A stretch of DNA of 41,949 nt from Paraburkholderia piptadeniae. GTDB taxonomy: Bacteria > Pseudomonadota > Gammaproteobacteria > Burkholderiales > Burkholderiaceae. Below, piece after piece: positions 1-8,926 of the stretch (position 1 is its first letter; every line of letters starts with the position of its first letter). The translations under genes and the position numbers were made by a program. The stretch covers positions 1-41,949 of the forward strand of contig NZ_CYGY02000111.1 in NCBI RefSeq assembly GCF_900007165.1, read 5' to 3'. The notes beneath the pieces are model-generated. The model saw only the letters and a list, made by a program, of their open reading frames with translations. It was not told where the DNA came from and made no database searches.

Positions 1-26
1 AGGAGCGTAACGACGTTCATGCTCAT
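1..26 (-). CDS. pntB: NAD(P) transhydrogenase subunit beta, N-terminal fragment (cut by window edge)
   Basis: Only the first eight codons (MSMNVVTL) are inside the window and the rest lies beyond base 1. The ATG at 26-24 overlaps the TAA stop of the preceding gene by one base, as expected for a translationally coupled partner. A second in-frame ATG lies at 20-18 and could be the real start. The identity rests on the order pntAA-pntAB-pntB, which is usual in proteobacteria with a split alpha subunit. The fragment is too short to recognise by itself. Confidence 0.6.
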
Positions 27-359
27 TTACGCACCCTCCTTCGAACCACCGGGACCCGCAATCTTCTTCGGCTCCTTCTTCTTGAACATCTCCAGCATTC
101 GCCGTGTCACGAGGAATCCGCCGAACACGTTCACGGCCGCGAGCGCCACGGCAATCGTGCCGAAGAACTTGCCCGCGCCGCCGACCGTGAGACCGGCCGC
201 AAGCATCGCACCGACGATGACGATCGCCGAAATCGCGTTCGTCACGGCCATCAGCGGCGTATGCAGCGCCGGCGTTACGTTCCACACGACGTGGTAGCCG
301 ACGTAGATCGCCAGCACAAATATGATCAGGTTGATCACGGTATGGTTGATGACTTCCAT
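27..359 (-). CDS. pntAB: NAD(P) transhydrogenase subunit alpha, membrane part (PntAB / alpha-2)
   Basis: This 110-residue inner-membrane protein forms part of the proton channel (dII) of the proton-translocating transhydrogenase, which uses proton-motive force to reduce NADP with NADH. Three hydrophobic segments are visible, at about residues 8-28, 33-58 and 65-87, ending in a short basic tail. I chose the ATG at 359 rather than the GTG at 362 because AAGGAG lies seven bases before it. It follows pntAA by 14 bases and touches pntB, so the three genes form one operon. The alpha subunit is split into two chains here, a common arrangement outside enterobacteria. Confidence 0.93.
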   Translation of the reverse strand: MEVINHTVINLIIFVLAIYVGYHVVWNVTPALHTPLMAVTNAISAIVIVGAMLAAGLTVGGAGKFFGTIAVALAAVNVFGGFLVTRRMLEMFKKKEPKKIAGPGGSKEGA

Positions 360-373
360 CACCCGTCTCCTTC

Positions 374-1516
374 TTATGCCTTGCGCGTGACTTCGCCGTC
401 GCGTGCCAGCAGCGTGGCCGCGACGATGTCGTCCGCGAGATCGATATTGAGTGCGCCTTCCTTCGTGACGATCAGCTTCATGAAGTCGAGCAGATTGCGC
501 GCGTACAGTGCGGACGCATCCGACGCGACCATCGACGCGAGATTCGTATAGCCCGCGATCGTCACGCCGTGCTTGACGACGACTTTGTCGGCTTCCGTCA
601 GCGGACAGTTGCCGCCGCGGTTGCCTTCATACTCGGCGCCACGTCCGGCCGCGAGGTCGATCAGCACGGAGCCCGGCTTCATCGCCTGCACGGTTTCGAC
701 GGAAAGCAGCGTCGGCGCGGGACGGCCGGGAATCAGCGCGGTCGAGATGATGACGTCGGCCTGCTTCGCGCGCTCGTGAACGAGCGCCGACTGGCGCGTG
801 AGCCACGAAGGCGGCATCGGCCGCGCGTAGCCGCCGACACCTTCGGCTGCTTCGCGTTCCTCAGCGGTTTCGTAGGGCACGTCGAGGAATTTCGCGCCGA
901 GCGACTCGATCTGCTCCTTCACGGCGGGCCGCACGTCCGACGCTTCGATCACGGCGCCGAGGCGCTTCGCGGTCGCAATTGCCTGCAGGCCCGCGACACC
1001 CGCGCCCAGAATCAGCACGCGCGCGGCCTTCACGGTACCGGCGGCCGTCATCAGCATCGGCATGAAGCGCGGGTAAAGGTCGGCTGCTAGCAGCACCGCC
1101 TTGTAGCCCGCGATGTTGGCTTGAGACGACAATACGTCGAGACTTTGCGCGCGCGTCGTGCGCGGCGCGGCTTCCAGCGAGAAGGCAGTAATGCCCGCTG
1201 CTGCAAGCTTTGATGAATTCTCCGTATTAAAAGGCTCGAGCATGCCGATCAGCACTGCGCCGCGTTTAAGTAGCGGGAGTTCTGAATCGGTGGGCGTCTG
1301 GACCTTGAGAACGATCTCCGCGCCGAACGCTGTCGGCGCATCGGCGATCTCCGCCCCTGCTGCTGAATAGGCATCGTCCAGATAACTGGCTCCCGTTCCG
1401 GCGCCGCTCTGTACGGTGACTTTGTGACCCTGCGACACGTACTTCTTGACCGTCTCGGGCGTCGCGGCGACGCGTGTTTCATACGGCCGCGTCTCGGCTG
1501 GCACTCCGATGTGCAT
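374..1516 (-). CDS. pntAA: NAD(P) transhydrogenase subunit alpha, soluble NAD(H)-binding part (PntAA / alpha-1)
   Basis: The 380-residue cytoplasmic dI component binds NAD(H) and passes hydride to NADP bound on PntB. The N-terminus (MHIGVPAETRP) has the form shared by PntA and alanine dehydrogenase. A glycine-rich Rossmann motif GAGVAGLQA lies in the middle, followed by a beta strand ending in EASD, and a GRGAEYEGNRGG stretch follows later. The frame is open 31 codons upstream, but the ATG at 1516 has an excellent GGAGG site eight bases before it and starts exactly where the family starts. First gene of the pnt operon. The 281 bases upstream, shared with the divergent Nudix gene, should hold its promoter, but I could not pick a convincing one. 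Confidence 0.96.
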   Translation of the reverse strand: MHIGVPAETRPYETRVAATPETVKKYVSQGHKVTVQSGAGTGASYLDDAYSAAGAEIADAPTAFGAEIVLKVQTPTDSELPLLKRGAVLIGMLEPFNTENSSKLAAAGITAFSLEAAPRTTRAQSLDVLSSQANIAGYKAVLLAADLYPRFMPMLMTAAGTVKAARVLILGAGVAGLQAIATAKRLGAVIEASDVRPAVKEQIESLGAKFLDVPYETAEEREAAEGVGGYARPMPPSWLTRQSALVHERAKQADVIISTALIPGRPAPTLLSVETVQAMKPGSVLIDLAAGRGAEYEGNRGGNCPLTEADKVVVKHGVTIAGYTNLASMVASDASALYARNLLDFMKLIVTKEGALNIDLADDIVAATLLARDGEVTRKA

Positions 1517-1783
1517 CGTTAAACCTCCTCGACCATCTTCTGTTATGAAAATCTGGAATCGCCGACGAGGGGCAACGCCGGCAATGCAATAGGGCAAGTG
1601 CAACGGCAACGCACGGCTGGGGCTTCAGCCAACGCTGCAACTTTAACCGAAGTCAGGTGACGGATTGAAATCTGTAACGATCCCAGTCTTCAGGAACGCG
1701 ATCCTTCGTGCTTTTTTTACCGACCTGTGCTAGGTGCGCAGCGTGCTATCTCGCGCGCACCGGCAGGCCCAGCCCATAACCGG

Positions 1784-1789
1784 TAAAAT
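1784..1789 (+). promoter_or_regulatory. Candidate -10 element of the Nudix gene
   Basis: TAAAAT ends eight bases before the ATG at 1798. Transcription from it would start at or just before the start codon, and no Shine-Dalgarno sequence precedes the ATG. No good -35 match is found 16-18 bases upstream, so this rests on the -10 alone. Confidence 0.35.
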
Positions 1790-1797
1790 GCCGTCCC

Positions 1798-2295
1798 ATG
1801 AAACCGGAAACTTGGGCCCCGCATGTGACGGTGGCGGCCGTCGTCGAATGCGACGGGCGCTTTCTGCTGGTCGAAGAGCACACGCCCGCTGGACTGCGCC
1901 TCAACCAGCCCGCCGGACATCTGGAAGCAGGCGAGACGCTGACGCAAGCTGTCGTCCGCGAAACGCTCGAAGAAACGGCGCAAGCGTTCGCGCCCGAGGC
2001 GCTTGTCGGCGTGTACATGACGCACTTCAGCCGCCCGGAAACCGTCGATGGTCCCGCCGATGGCGTCACGTATCTGCGCTTCACGTATTGCGGCTCGACG
2101 GAAGGCTTGCCCACCGCGGGCCGCGCGCTCGATCCCGACATCGTCCGCACGGTGTGGATGAGCGCCGACGAATTGCGCGCGTGCCCCGAGCGGCATCGCA
2201 CGCCGCTCGTGATGCAATGTATCGACGACTACCTCGCAGGCCGGCGTTTCCCGCTCGACTTCGTGCAAACGCATTCAGTCGGGCCCTCCCGATAG
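1798..2295 (+). CDS. Nudix hydrolase, NudJ-type
   Basis: This 165-residue Nudix enzyme hydrolyses a nucleoside diphosphate linked to another group, and the closest type is NudJ, a phosphatase acting on HMP-PP and thiamine pyrophosphate. The Nudix box begins GHLEAGETL at about residue 40 and continues RETLEET, followed by A where most members have G. Asn-Gln-Pro-Ala-Gly-His just before it is the NudJ pattern. The gene lies 43 bases upstream of mnmA on the same strand. In gamma- and betaproteobacteria NudJ and MnmA genes are often neighbours, which supports the assignment. The substrate is inferred from similarity only. Confidence 0.9.
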   Translation: MKPETWAPHVTVAAVVECDGRFLLVEEHTPAGLRLNQPAGHLEAGETLTQAVVRETLEETAQAFAPEALVGVYMTHFSRPETVDGPADGVTYLRFTYCGSTEGLPTAGRALDPDIVRTVWMSADELRACPERHRTPLVMQCIDDYLAGRRFPLDFVQTHSVGPSR

Positions 2296-2338
2296 AACGC
2301 GTGCTTCGGCACGAGAAAGAGCAGTCAGGCAGAACCAG

Positions 2339-3493
2339 ATGAGCAAACAGAAAGTGGTGGTAGGCATGTCGGGCGGCGTCGATTCGTCGGTCACGGCATG
2401 GCTGCTGAAGGAACAGGGCTACGAAGTCGTCGGCCTCTTCATGAAGAACTGGGAAGACGATGACGACAGCGAATACTGTTCGACGCGTCAGGACTGGATC
2501 GATGTCGTATCGGTCGCGGACCTGATCGGCATCGACGTCGAGGCCGTCAACTTTGCGGCCGAATACAAGGACCGCGTGTTCGCCGAATTCCTGCGCGAAT
2601 ACTCGGCCGGCCGCACGCCGAACCCCGACGTGCTGTGCAACGCGGAAATCAAGTTCAAGGCATTCCTCGATCACGCGATGTCGCTCGGCGCGGAAACCAT
2701 CGCGACGGGCCACTACGCGCGCGTGCGTGAAGTCGACGGCCGTTTCGAACTGCTGAAGGCGAAGGATCACACGAAGGACCAGTCGTACTTCCTGCATCGG
2801 CTGAACCAGGCGCAACTGTCGAAGACGCTGTTTCCGCTCGGCGAAATTCCGAAGACGAAGGTCCGTGAGATCGCCGAACAGATCGGTCTGCCGAACGCGA
2901 AGAAGAAGGACTCGACGGGCATCTGCTTCATCGGCGAGCGGCCGTTTCGCGACTTCCTGAACCGCTATCTGCCGACCAAGCCGGGCCCGATGAAAACCAC
3001 GGAAGGCAAGACGGTCGGCGAGCACATCGGCCTCGCGTTCTATACGTTCGGACAACGCAAGGGCATTGGCCTCGGCGGCAGCAAGGACGGCAGCGGCGAG
3101 CCGTGGTTCGTCGCGGGCAAGGACATTCCGTCCAACACGCTGTACGTCGCGCAAGGCCACGATCATCCGTGGCTGCTGAGCCATATGCTGACGGCGGGCA
3201 ACACGAGCTGGGTCGCGGGCCATGCGCCCGAGGAAGGCCACGCGTGCGCGGCGAAGACGCGCTATCGCCAGGCCGATGCGGCGTGCACGTTCGGTGCCGC
3301 CGACGGCGGCAACAGCAAGAACACTCTCTTCTCCCTCCATTTCGCCGACGCCCAATGGGCTGTAACACCGGGGCAATCGGCCGTGCTCTACGATGGCGAC
3401 GTCTGCCTCGGCGGCGGCATCATCGAGCACGCGGCGACCGCCCAACCGGTCGAACGCCAGCCACAGAAAGCGGCGCTGCTGACGGCGCGCTGA
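2339..3493 (+). CDS. mnmA: tRNA-specific 2-thiouridylase MnmA
   Basis: MnmA catalyses the 2-thiolation of U34 in the wobble position of tRNA Lys, Glu and Gln, taking sulfur from a relay protein and using ATP to activate the base. The 384 residues contain the PP-loop GMSGGVDSS at 9-17, the loop FMKNWEDDDD, catalytic Cys100 in NPDVLCNAEIKF and Cys196 in DSTGICFIGER. The C-terminal beta barrel ends at an Ala/Thr-rich tail slightly longer than in E. coli. The start follows the family N-terminus (MSKQKVVVGMSGG). The Shine-Dalgarno is weak. Probably co-transcribed with the Nudix gene. Confidence 0.98.
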   Translation: MSKQKVVVGMSGGVDSSVTAWLLKEQGYEVVGLFMKNWEDDDDSEYCSTRQDWIDVVSVADLIGIDVEAVNFAAEYKDRVFAEFLREYSAGRTPNPDVLCNAEIKFKAFLDHAMSLGAETIATGHYARVREVDGRFELLKAKDHTKDQSYFLHRLNQAQLSKTLFPLGEIPKTKVREIAEQIGLPNAKKKDSTGICFIGERPFRDFLNRYLPTKPGPMKTTEGKTVGEHIGLAFYTFGQRKGIGLGGSKDGSGEPWFVAGKDIPSNTLYVAQGHDHPWLLSHMLTAGNTSWVAGHAPEEGHACAAKTRYRQADAACTFGAADGGNSKNTLFSLHFADAQWAVTPGQSAVLYDGDVCLGGGIIEHAATAQPVERQPQKAALLTAR

Positions 3494-3806
3494 GTGTCGC
3501 CGTGACCGGTTCGCGTGAACGATCCGCGAGCCGGTCCGCACCGGCATCGCTGCATCAAGTTCCCGTTCGTTGTATCTTCCGGGCGACGGTTGTCCCGCCG
3601 CCGCCATTGCCTGTCGACCGCCGGCTTCGCTCGCGTGATCGTCGGGCCCCGGCACATGCGAGCGCCTGGACAACCCGCCGTATCCGCCGTACCGATCCGC
3701 AGCGCGATCCATCCGCGCAAACGCCCGCCGACTTCGCGCAAGGCAAGGCCGATGCAACGGACGCCCAATGCATCGGCGGCAGCGAAATCACTGCAATGGA
3801 GTTGTC
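3494..3806 (+). other. Intergenic stretch without a recognisable gene
   Basis: The 313 bases between mnmA and the glutamate-synthase-like gene are very GC-rich. Long open frames on both strands run into neighbouring genes and have no protein-like character. I see no clear terminator or promoter. Confidence 0.5.
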
Positions 3807-5417
3807 ATGTTCTCTCGACGTTATCTGGCGATGTGGAGTGCCCTTCTGCTGCTCGCGGCCTGCGCGGCGCTCGCCGCAGCCGGTCACATCGCATGGCCGT
3901 GGATCATCGTGCCTGTGCTGCTCGTCGCGCTCGGCATCTACGATCTGACGCAGGAGCGCCATGCGATCCTGCGCAACTATCCGCTGTGGGGCCATTTGCG
4001 CTTCCTGTTCGAATTCATCCGGCCGGAGATCCGCCAGTACTTCGTCGAAGACGACACGGAAGAAAGACCGTTCTCGCGCGCGCAACGCAGCATCGTCTAT
4101 CAGCGCGCGAAAAACGAAGTGGACAGCCGCCCGTACGGCACGGAAGTCGACGTGAAGGCGACGGGCCACGAATGGATCAGCCATTCGCTCGTGCCGACGA
4201 AGCTCGACGGTCACGACTTTCGCATCGTGGTCGGCGCGGACCGCGCGCAGCCGTATTCGATGTCGATCTTCAACATCTCGGCGATGAGCTTCGGCTCGCT
4301 GTCGGCGAACGCGATTCGCGCGCTGAACCTCGGCGCGAAGAAAGGCAACTTCGCGCACGACACGGGCGAAGGCTCGATGTCGAAGTATCACCGCGAGCAT
4401 GGCGGCGACATCATCTGGGAAATCGCGTCGGGCTACTTCGGCTGCCGCAACGACGACGGCACGTTCAACGCCGAGAGGTTCGCGAAGCAGGCGCGCGAAC
4501 CGCAAGTGAAGATGATCGAGGTGAAGCTGTCGCAAGGCGCGAAGCCGGGCCACGGCGGCGTGCTGCCCGCCGCTAAGATCACGCCGGAAATCGCCGAAAC
4601 GCGCGGCGTGCCGATGGGCCGCGACTGCATCTCGCCCGCGACACACTCCGAGTTTTCGACGCCGCGCGGGCTGCTTGAATTCGTCGGGCGTCTGCGCGAT
4701 CTGTCGGGCGGCAAGCCGACGGGCTTCAAGCTGTGCATCGGCCATCCGTGGGAATTCTTCGGCATCGCGAAGGCGATGCTGGAAACGGGCATCCTGCCGG
4801 ACTTCATCGTCGTCGACGGCGCGGAAGGCGGCACGGGCGCGGCGCCGCTCGAATTCACCGATCACATCGGCGTGCCGCTGCAAGAGGGGCTGCTGCTCGT
4901 GCACAACACGCTGGTCGGCATCGGGCTGCGCGACCGGATTCGCATCGGCGCAAGCGGCAAGATGATCACCGCTTTCGACATCGCGAAGACGCTCGCGATC
5001 GGCGCCGACTGGGTGAACGCCGCGCGCGGCTTCATGTTCGCGGTCGGCTGCATCCAGGCGCAGACCTGCCACACGGGCCGCTGCCCGACGGGCGTCGCGA
5101 CGCAAGACCCCGTGCGCCAGCGTGCGCTGATCGTCACCGACAAGTCGGACCGCGTGTTCAACTTCCATCACAACACGCTGCATGCGTTGCAGGAAATCGT
5201 GCAGGCGGCCGGTCTGCGTCATCCGTCCGATCTGCGCGCGCATCACATCGTGCGGCGCGTGTCGTCGTATGAGGTTCGGCTGATGTCGGACCTGCTGAAG
5301 TATCTCGAGCCGAACGATCTGATCAACGGCAACTATCGCTATACGCTGTACGAGAAGTGGTGGCCCATCGCGCGCAGCGATTCGTTTTCGCCGAATCTCG
5401 AGGCGGCCTTGGCGTAA
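3807..5417 (+). CDS. FMN-binding glutamate synthase family protein, N-terminally membrane-anchored
   Basis: The 536-residue product starts with two adjacent hydrophobic segments (about residues 7-24 and 28-42), then a soluble domain resembling the FMN/Fe-S synthase domain of the GltB large subunit. Recognisable pieces are NISAMSFGSLS, the KPGHGG loop, the DGAEGGTGAAP phosphate-binding loop, and a cysteine cluster CIQAQTCHTGRCPTGVA that would hold the 3Fe-4S cluster. There is no amidotransferase domain, so it cannot by itself use glutamine like GltB. The ATG at 3807 has GGAG five bases upstream; the frame is open 13 codons earlier, but that extension is not protein-like. The physiological reaction of these stand-alone proteins is uncertain. 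Confidence 0.9.
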   Translation: MFSRRYLAMWSALLLLAACAALAAAGHIAWPWIIVPVLLVALGIYDLTQERHAILRNYPLWGHLRFLFEFIRPEIRQYFVEDDTEERPFSRAQRSIVYQRAKNEVDSRPYGTEVDVKATGHEWISHSLVPTKLDGHDFRIVVGADRAQPYSMSIFNISAMSFGSLSANAIRALNLGAKKGNFAHDTGEGSMSKYHREHGGDIIWEIASGYFGCRNDDGTFNAERFAKQAREPQVKMIEVKLSQGAKPGHGGVLPAAKITPEIAETRGVPMGRDCISPATHSEFSTPRGLLEFVGRLRDLSGGKPTGFKLCIGHPWEFFGIAKAMLETGILPDFIVVDGAEGGTGAAPLEFTDHIGVPLQEGLLLVHNTLVGIGLRDRIRIGASGKMITAFDIAKTLAIGADWVNAARGFMFAVGCIQAQTCHTGRCPTGVATQDPVRQRALIVTDKSDRVFNFHHNTLHALQEIVQAAGLRHPSDLRAHHIVRRVSSYEVRLMSDLLKYLEPNDLINGNYRYTLYEKWWPIARSDSFSPNLEAALA

Positions 5418-5444
5418 GCGTTGGTGTCTTTGAAGCGTCAATTA

Positions 5445-5480
5445 AAAACGCGCGCTGGATGCGAATCGAGCGCGCGTTTT
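5445..5480. terminator. Bidirectional rho-independent terminator
   Basis: AAAACGCGCGCT (5445-5456) pairs perfectly with AGCGCGCGTTTT (5469-5480) around a 12-base loop. It sits between two convergent genes and has a T-run on either strand. Confidence 0.85.
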
Positions 5481-5499
5481 CTATTCGGGAATCGTCGGC

Positions 5500-6255
5500 T
5501 TACTTGTTCGACGCGATCCGCTGCTGGATATGCTGCGCGCGCGCCGCCGACGCCGGATGCGAATCGAGCATGCTCGACTTGCCGCCGTCGAGCTTCGCGA
5601 GCTTGTTGAACGACGTGACGAGGCCGGACGGATCAAGGCCTTTCTTCTTCTGGAGATCGAACGAATAGTCGTCGGCAGCCGATTCCTGCGATTGCGAGAA
5701 CTGTGCGTTGATCAGCTTCTCGGAGAAATCGCCGAGCTGCGACGCCGAGATCGCACCCGTGATGCCGCCCGCCGACGTCGCCACCGACCGCAGCGCCGAC
5801 GTCGCATACGCGACCTGCATCGCCTTCTTCGTGTGACCGAGCGCGACGTGCCCCATCTCGTGACCGACGACGCCGCGCACTTCGTCGTCCGTCATCATGT
5901 CCATCAGGCCGCTATAGACGCGCACACAGCCGTTCGCCATCGCCCACGCGTTGACGTCCTTCGTGATGTAGACCTTGTAGTTGACGGGCACGCTGTTGAT
6001 GTTGTCGCCGAGCTGCGCGGCGATCTTGTTCAGGCGCTTCGTGTATGGGCTGCCGGCACCCGCGATCTTGTTTTCAGCGTCGAGCTGCGCGCACGACTTG
6101 TCGGACAGCGTGCGCACGTCGCCATCGGAGAGCGACGCGGCCTGAAACGCCTGTGAGCCGGATTGAACGAGAGTATTGGGATCGAGGCTCATCCCCGAAC
6201 AGGCGGCGAGCACGCCGCACGCGGCGGCAGCGAGAGCTACGCGAATCGTTTTCAT
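5500..6255 (-). CDS. M48 family metalloprotease, lipoprotein (LoiP/YggG-like)
   Basis: The 251-residue protein carries a lipoprotein signal with lipobox LAAC (Cys19), so it should be anchored to a membrane facing the periplasm. The zinc site HEMGH is at about 132-136. Towards the C-terminus SQESAADDYSFD supplies the third ligand Glu, as in M48 peptidases. The size and layout fit the YggG/LoiP group, involved in outer-membrane protein quality control. An upstream ATG at 6291 is in frame, but it would bury the signal peptide, so 6255 is preferred. A hairpin at 6319-6345 separates it from the upstream gst gene, so it probably has its own promoter. Confidence 0.93.
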   Translation of the reverse strand: MKTIRVALAAAACGVLAACSGMSLDPNTLVQSGSQAFQAASLSDGDVRTLSDKSCAQLDAENKIAGAGSPYTKRLNKIAAQLGDNINSVPVNYKVYITKDVNAWAMANGCVRVYSGLMDMMTDDEVRGVVGHEMGHVALGHTKKAMQVAYATSALRSVATSAGGITGAISASQLGDFSEKLINAQFSQSQESAADDYSFDLQKKKGLDPSGLVTSFNKLAKLDGGKSSMLDSHPASAARAQHIQQRIASNK

Positions 6256-6318
6256 GCCGAAGGTCTCTTGACGGTTGTTATCGATGGTCATGCGTCATCC
6301 AGACAGGCGCCCAAAAGC

Positions 6319-6345
6319 AAAAACGCCTGACAGGCAGGCGTTTTT
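6319..6345. terminator. Rho-independent terminator downstream of gst
   Basis: AAAAACGCCTG (6319-6329) pairs with CAGGCGTTTTT (6335-6345) around a five-base loop. It lies between two minus-strand genes and would end transcription coming from gst. Confidence 0.85.
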
Positions 6346-6454
6346 AACATGCTGAAAGGCGCTTTCGTGGAAAACGAAAGATTCCTTAACATTCCATCAG
6401 TGTGGCTCGACAACGGCACGCGGCATCGATGTTTGCCGGCTCGCCGGGTGCGGT

Positions 6455-7063
6455 TCAGGTCAATGCCGTATCGATGAACGACTGACGCTGCGACAGCTTC
6501 TGATAATGCTTGTCGAGGTTCGGATGCTGCTCGCGCCAGTCCAGTTGCGGCATGCGGAAGTCCAGATAGCTCAGCGCGCAGCCCACGGCCACATCCGCGA
6601 GCGTGTACTGATTGCCCGCGCACCACGTCTTCGAGCCGAGCCCTCGCGCCATCGCCTTCAGGCCGTCGTCGATCTTGTGACGCTGGCGCGCGACCCACGC
6701 TTCGCTGCGCTGCGCTTCGTCGCGCAGCACGCCTTCAAGACGGATCAGCACGGCGGCATCCATCATGCCGTCGGCGAGCGCTTCCCAGCAGCGCACTTCG
6801 ACGCGCTCGCGGCCCGACTGCGGCACGAGCTTGCACACGGGCGACAGCGTATCGACGTATTCGCAGATCACGCGCGAATCGAACACAGCCGCGCCGTCTT
6901 CCATCACGAGACACGGCACCTTGCCGAGCGGGTTGTAGTCGTGGATGGCCGTATCCGCGGCCCAGACGTTTTCGAGTTCCAGCTTGTAGTCGATTTTCTT
7001 TTCGGCGAGCACGATCCGCGCCTTGCGGACGAACGGGCTCGACAGCGAACCGATGAGTTTCAT
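6455..7063 (-). CDS. Glutathione S-transferase family protein (YibF-like)
   Basis: The 202 residues comprise a thioredoxin-like N-terminal domain with SSPFVRKARI at the glutathione site, the cis-proline motif KVPCLV and the DSRVICEY segment, then an all-helical C-terminal domain. The sequence resembles E. coli YibF along its length, including the ADGIMDA-type stretch seen here as LADGMMDA. The substrate is unknown. A GTG at 7066 directly precedes the ATG at 7063; the ATG is chosen because AGGA lies four bases upstream and the protein then starts MKLIGS like its relatives. Apparently a single-gene unit ending at the hairpin 6319-6345. Confidence 0.92.
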   Translation of the reverse strand: MKLIGSLSSPFVRKARIVLAEKKIDYKLELENVWAADTAIHDYNPLGKVPCLVMEDGAAVFDSRVICEYVDTLSPVCKLVPQSGRERVEVRCWEALADGMMDAAVLIRLEGVLRDEAQRSEAWVARQRHKIDDGLKAMARGLGSKTWCAGNQYTLADVAVGCALSYLDFRMPQLDWREQHPNLDKHYQKLSQRQSFIDTALT

Positions 7064-7465
7064 CACATCCTGCCTCGTTTGAAATTGGCCGAAAGTATAC
7101 GTGCGTTGGCGAGCGTTGGCAGATTTTCAGCGCAGCGCGCGTGGCAGGCGCGTTGCCTGCTTCAAGGCTGTAGACAGATTGCAACAATGCCTGCTTGGCG
7201 TCCGTCCGTCTACCAGGCCTGACGGCCAGGCGTTCGCGCATCGATGTCGGATGGCCGCCGCCGCGGATGGCTGAGGCGTGGTTGCCGTTTCGAACCATGG
7301 GGGCACGTGGGCGCGACCCGCGATCGTCGAGACGATGGCTGCGCCCGAGGATGCGGGCCACCCGCGCGCGGGCCCGACGGAAGCGATTCCAGTTGGGCGA
7401 TACAATCGCAGCATTGCGCTGCGGCGTCGAGAGATTGCCTCGCGCGCCGCCATCCAACCCGCACG
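7064..7465. other. Divergent intergenic region between gst and pepP
   Basis: About 400 bases without a convincing gene; the open frames here are arginine-rich GC-driven shadows. On the minus strand TATACT (7099-7094) is a possible gst -10. On the plus strand TACAAT (7401-7406) is a possible pepP -10. Neither has a good -35. Confidence 0.4.
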
Positions 7466-8905
7466 ATGAACCCGCCGACCGAACTCATGACCGACCTGAC
7501 TCCGGCTATCGACATCTACCGTCAGCGCCGCGCGCGCGTGCTCGATGCGCTGCGCGCGACGGGCGGCGGCGTCGCGATCGTTCCGACCGCGCCCGAAGTC
7601 CTGCGCAACCGCGACGCCGACTATCCGTACCGGCACGACAGCTACTTCTATTACCTGACCGGCTTCACCGAGCCCGAAGCGATGCTCGTGCTCGACGCCC
7701 GCGCGAAGCAGAACGAGCCCGCGGCAATCCTCTTTTGCCGCGCGAAGAGCGCCGAGCGCGAGACGTGGGAAGGCTTTCGCTTCGGCCCCGACGCGGCGCG
7801 CGAAGCATTCGGCTTCGACGCCGCGTTCTCCTTCGACGAGATCGACGCGCAATTGCCGCGCATCATCGCGGACAAGCCGGCGCTGCACTACGCGCTTGGC
7901 TCGTCGGAAGCGCTCGACGGCAAGGTGCGCCACTGGCTCGACGCCGTGCGCGCGCAGGGCAGGAGCGGGATCGTCGCGCCGGCGGCCGTACACGACCTGA
8001 TGCCGCTGCTCGACGACATGCGCCTCGTCAAGGACGAACACGAACTGTCGATCATGCGCCGCGCCGCCGCGATCTCCGCGCAGGCGCACCGGCGCGCGAT
8101 GGCCGCGTGCCGCCCCGGCGTGCGCGAATACGAACTCGAAGCAGAACTGCTGTACACGTTCCGCAAGCACGGCGCGCAGGCGCCCGCGTATGGCTCGATC
8201 GTCGCGGCGGGCGCGAACGCGTGCGTGCTGCACTACCCCGCCGGCGATGCCGTAGCGCAGGACGGCGATCTGATCCTGATCGACGCGGCGTGCGAGCTGG
8301 ACGGCTACGCGTCGGACATCACGCGCACGTTCCCCGCGAACGGCCGCTTCACGCCCGCGCAGCGCGAGATCTACGACATCGTGCTGGCCGCGCAGCAGGC
8401 GGCCATCGACGCGACGCGCGCAGGCGTGAGCTTCGACGCGCCGCATCAGGCCGCCGTGCGCGTGCTCGCGCAAGGGCTGCTCGATACGGGCATTCTCAAG
8501 CGCGATCTGTTCGCGGGCGTCGAGGACGTGATCGCGGAGCGCGCGTACACGCGCTTTTACATGCACCGCACGGGCCATTGGCTCGGCATGGACGTGCACG
8601 ATGCGGGCGACTATCGCGAGCGGGGCGTGAGCGCCGATGAAAGCGGCGCGCAGCCCTGGCGCACGCTGAAGCCGGGCATGACGCTGACGATCGAGCCGGG
8701 CCTCTATATCCGCGCCGCCGACGATGTGCCCGAAAAGTATTGGAACATCGGCATTCGCATCGAAGACGACGCGATTGTCACGGCGACGGGCTGCGAGCTG
8801 ATCACGCGCGACGTGCCCGTCGACGCGGACCAGATCGAAGCGCTGATGCAACAGGCGCAACCTGGGCAACAGGCGCAGCCGGCACACGAGGCGGGCGCCG
8901 CCTGA
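7466..8905 (+). CDS. pepP: Xaa-Pro aminopeptidase (aminopeptidase P)
   Basis: The enzyme removes an N-terminal residue that precedes proline and uses a two-metal site in a pita-bread fold. In the 479-residue product the N-terminal domain (to about 190) has the YRHDSYFYYLTGF motif of PepP. The metal ligands are visible as DAACELDGYASD, the His in MHRTGHWLGMDVHD, Glu in TIEPGLY and Glu in GIRIEDD. The C-terminus ends in a Gln/Ala-rich tail not typical of the family. Two starts are possible, 7466 and 7487, neither with a strong Shine-Dalgarno. It is followed immediately by a UbiH-type gene, the same order as pepP-ubiH in E. coli. Confidence 0.96.
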   Translation: MNPPTELMTDLTPAIDIYRQRRARVLDALRATGGGVAIVPTAPEVLRNRDADYPYRHDSYFYYLTGFTEPEAMLVLDARAKQNEPAAILFCRAKSAERETWEGFRFGPDAAREAFGFDAAFSFDEIDAQLPRIIADKPALHYALGSSEALDGKVRHWLDAVRAQGRSGIVAPAAVHDLMPLLDDMRLVKDEHELSIMRRAAAISAQAHRRAMAACRPGVREYELEAELLYTFRKHGAQAPAYGSIVAAGANACVLHYPAGDAVAQDGDLILIDAACELDGYASDITRTFPANGRFTPAQREIYDIVLAAQQAAIDATRAGVSFDAPHQAAVRVLAQGLLDTGILKRDLFAGVEDVIAERAYTRFYMHRTGHWLGMDVHDAGDYRERGVSADESGAQPWRTLKPGMTLTIEPGLYIRAADDVPEKYWNIGIRIEDDAIVTATGCELITRDVPVDADQIEALMQQAQPGQQAQPAHEAGAA

Positions 8906-8926
8906 GTGCAAGGAACAGACAAGAAG

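Noticed and set aside
3555..5441. A 628-codon minus-strand open frame opposite the glutamate-synthase-like gene
   Set aside because: Same reason: composition is Arg/Ala-rich and the plus strand has conserved motifs.
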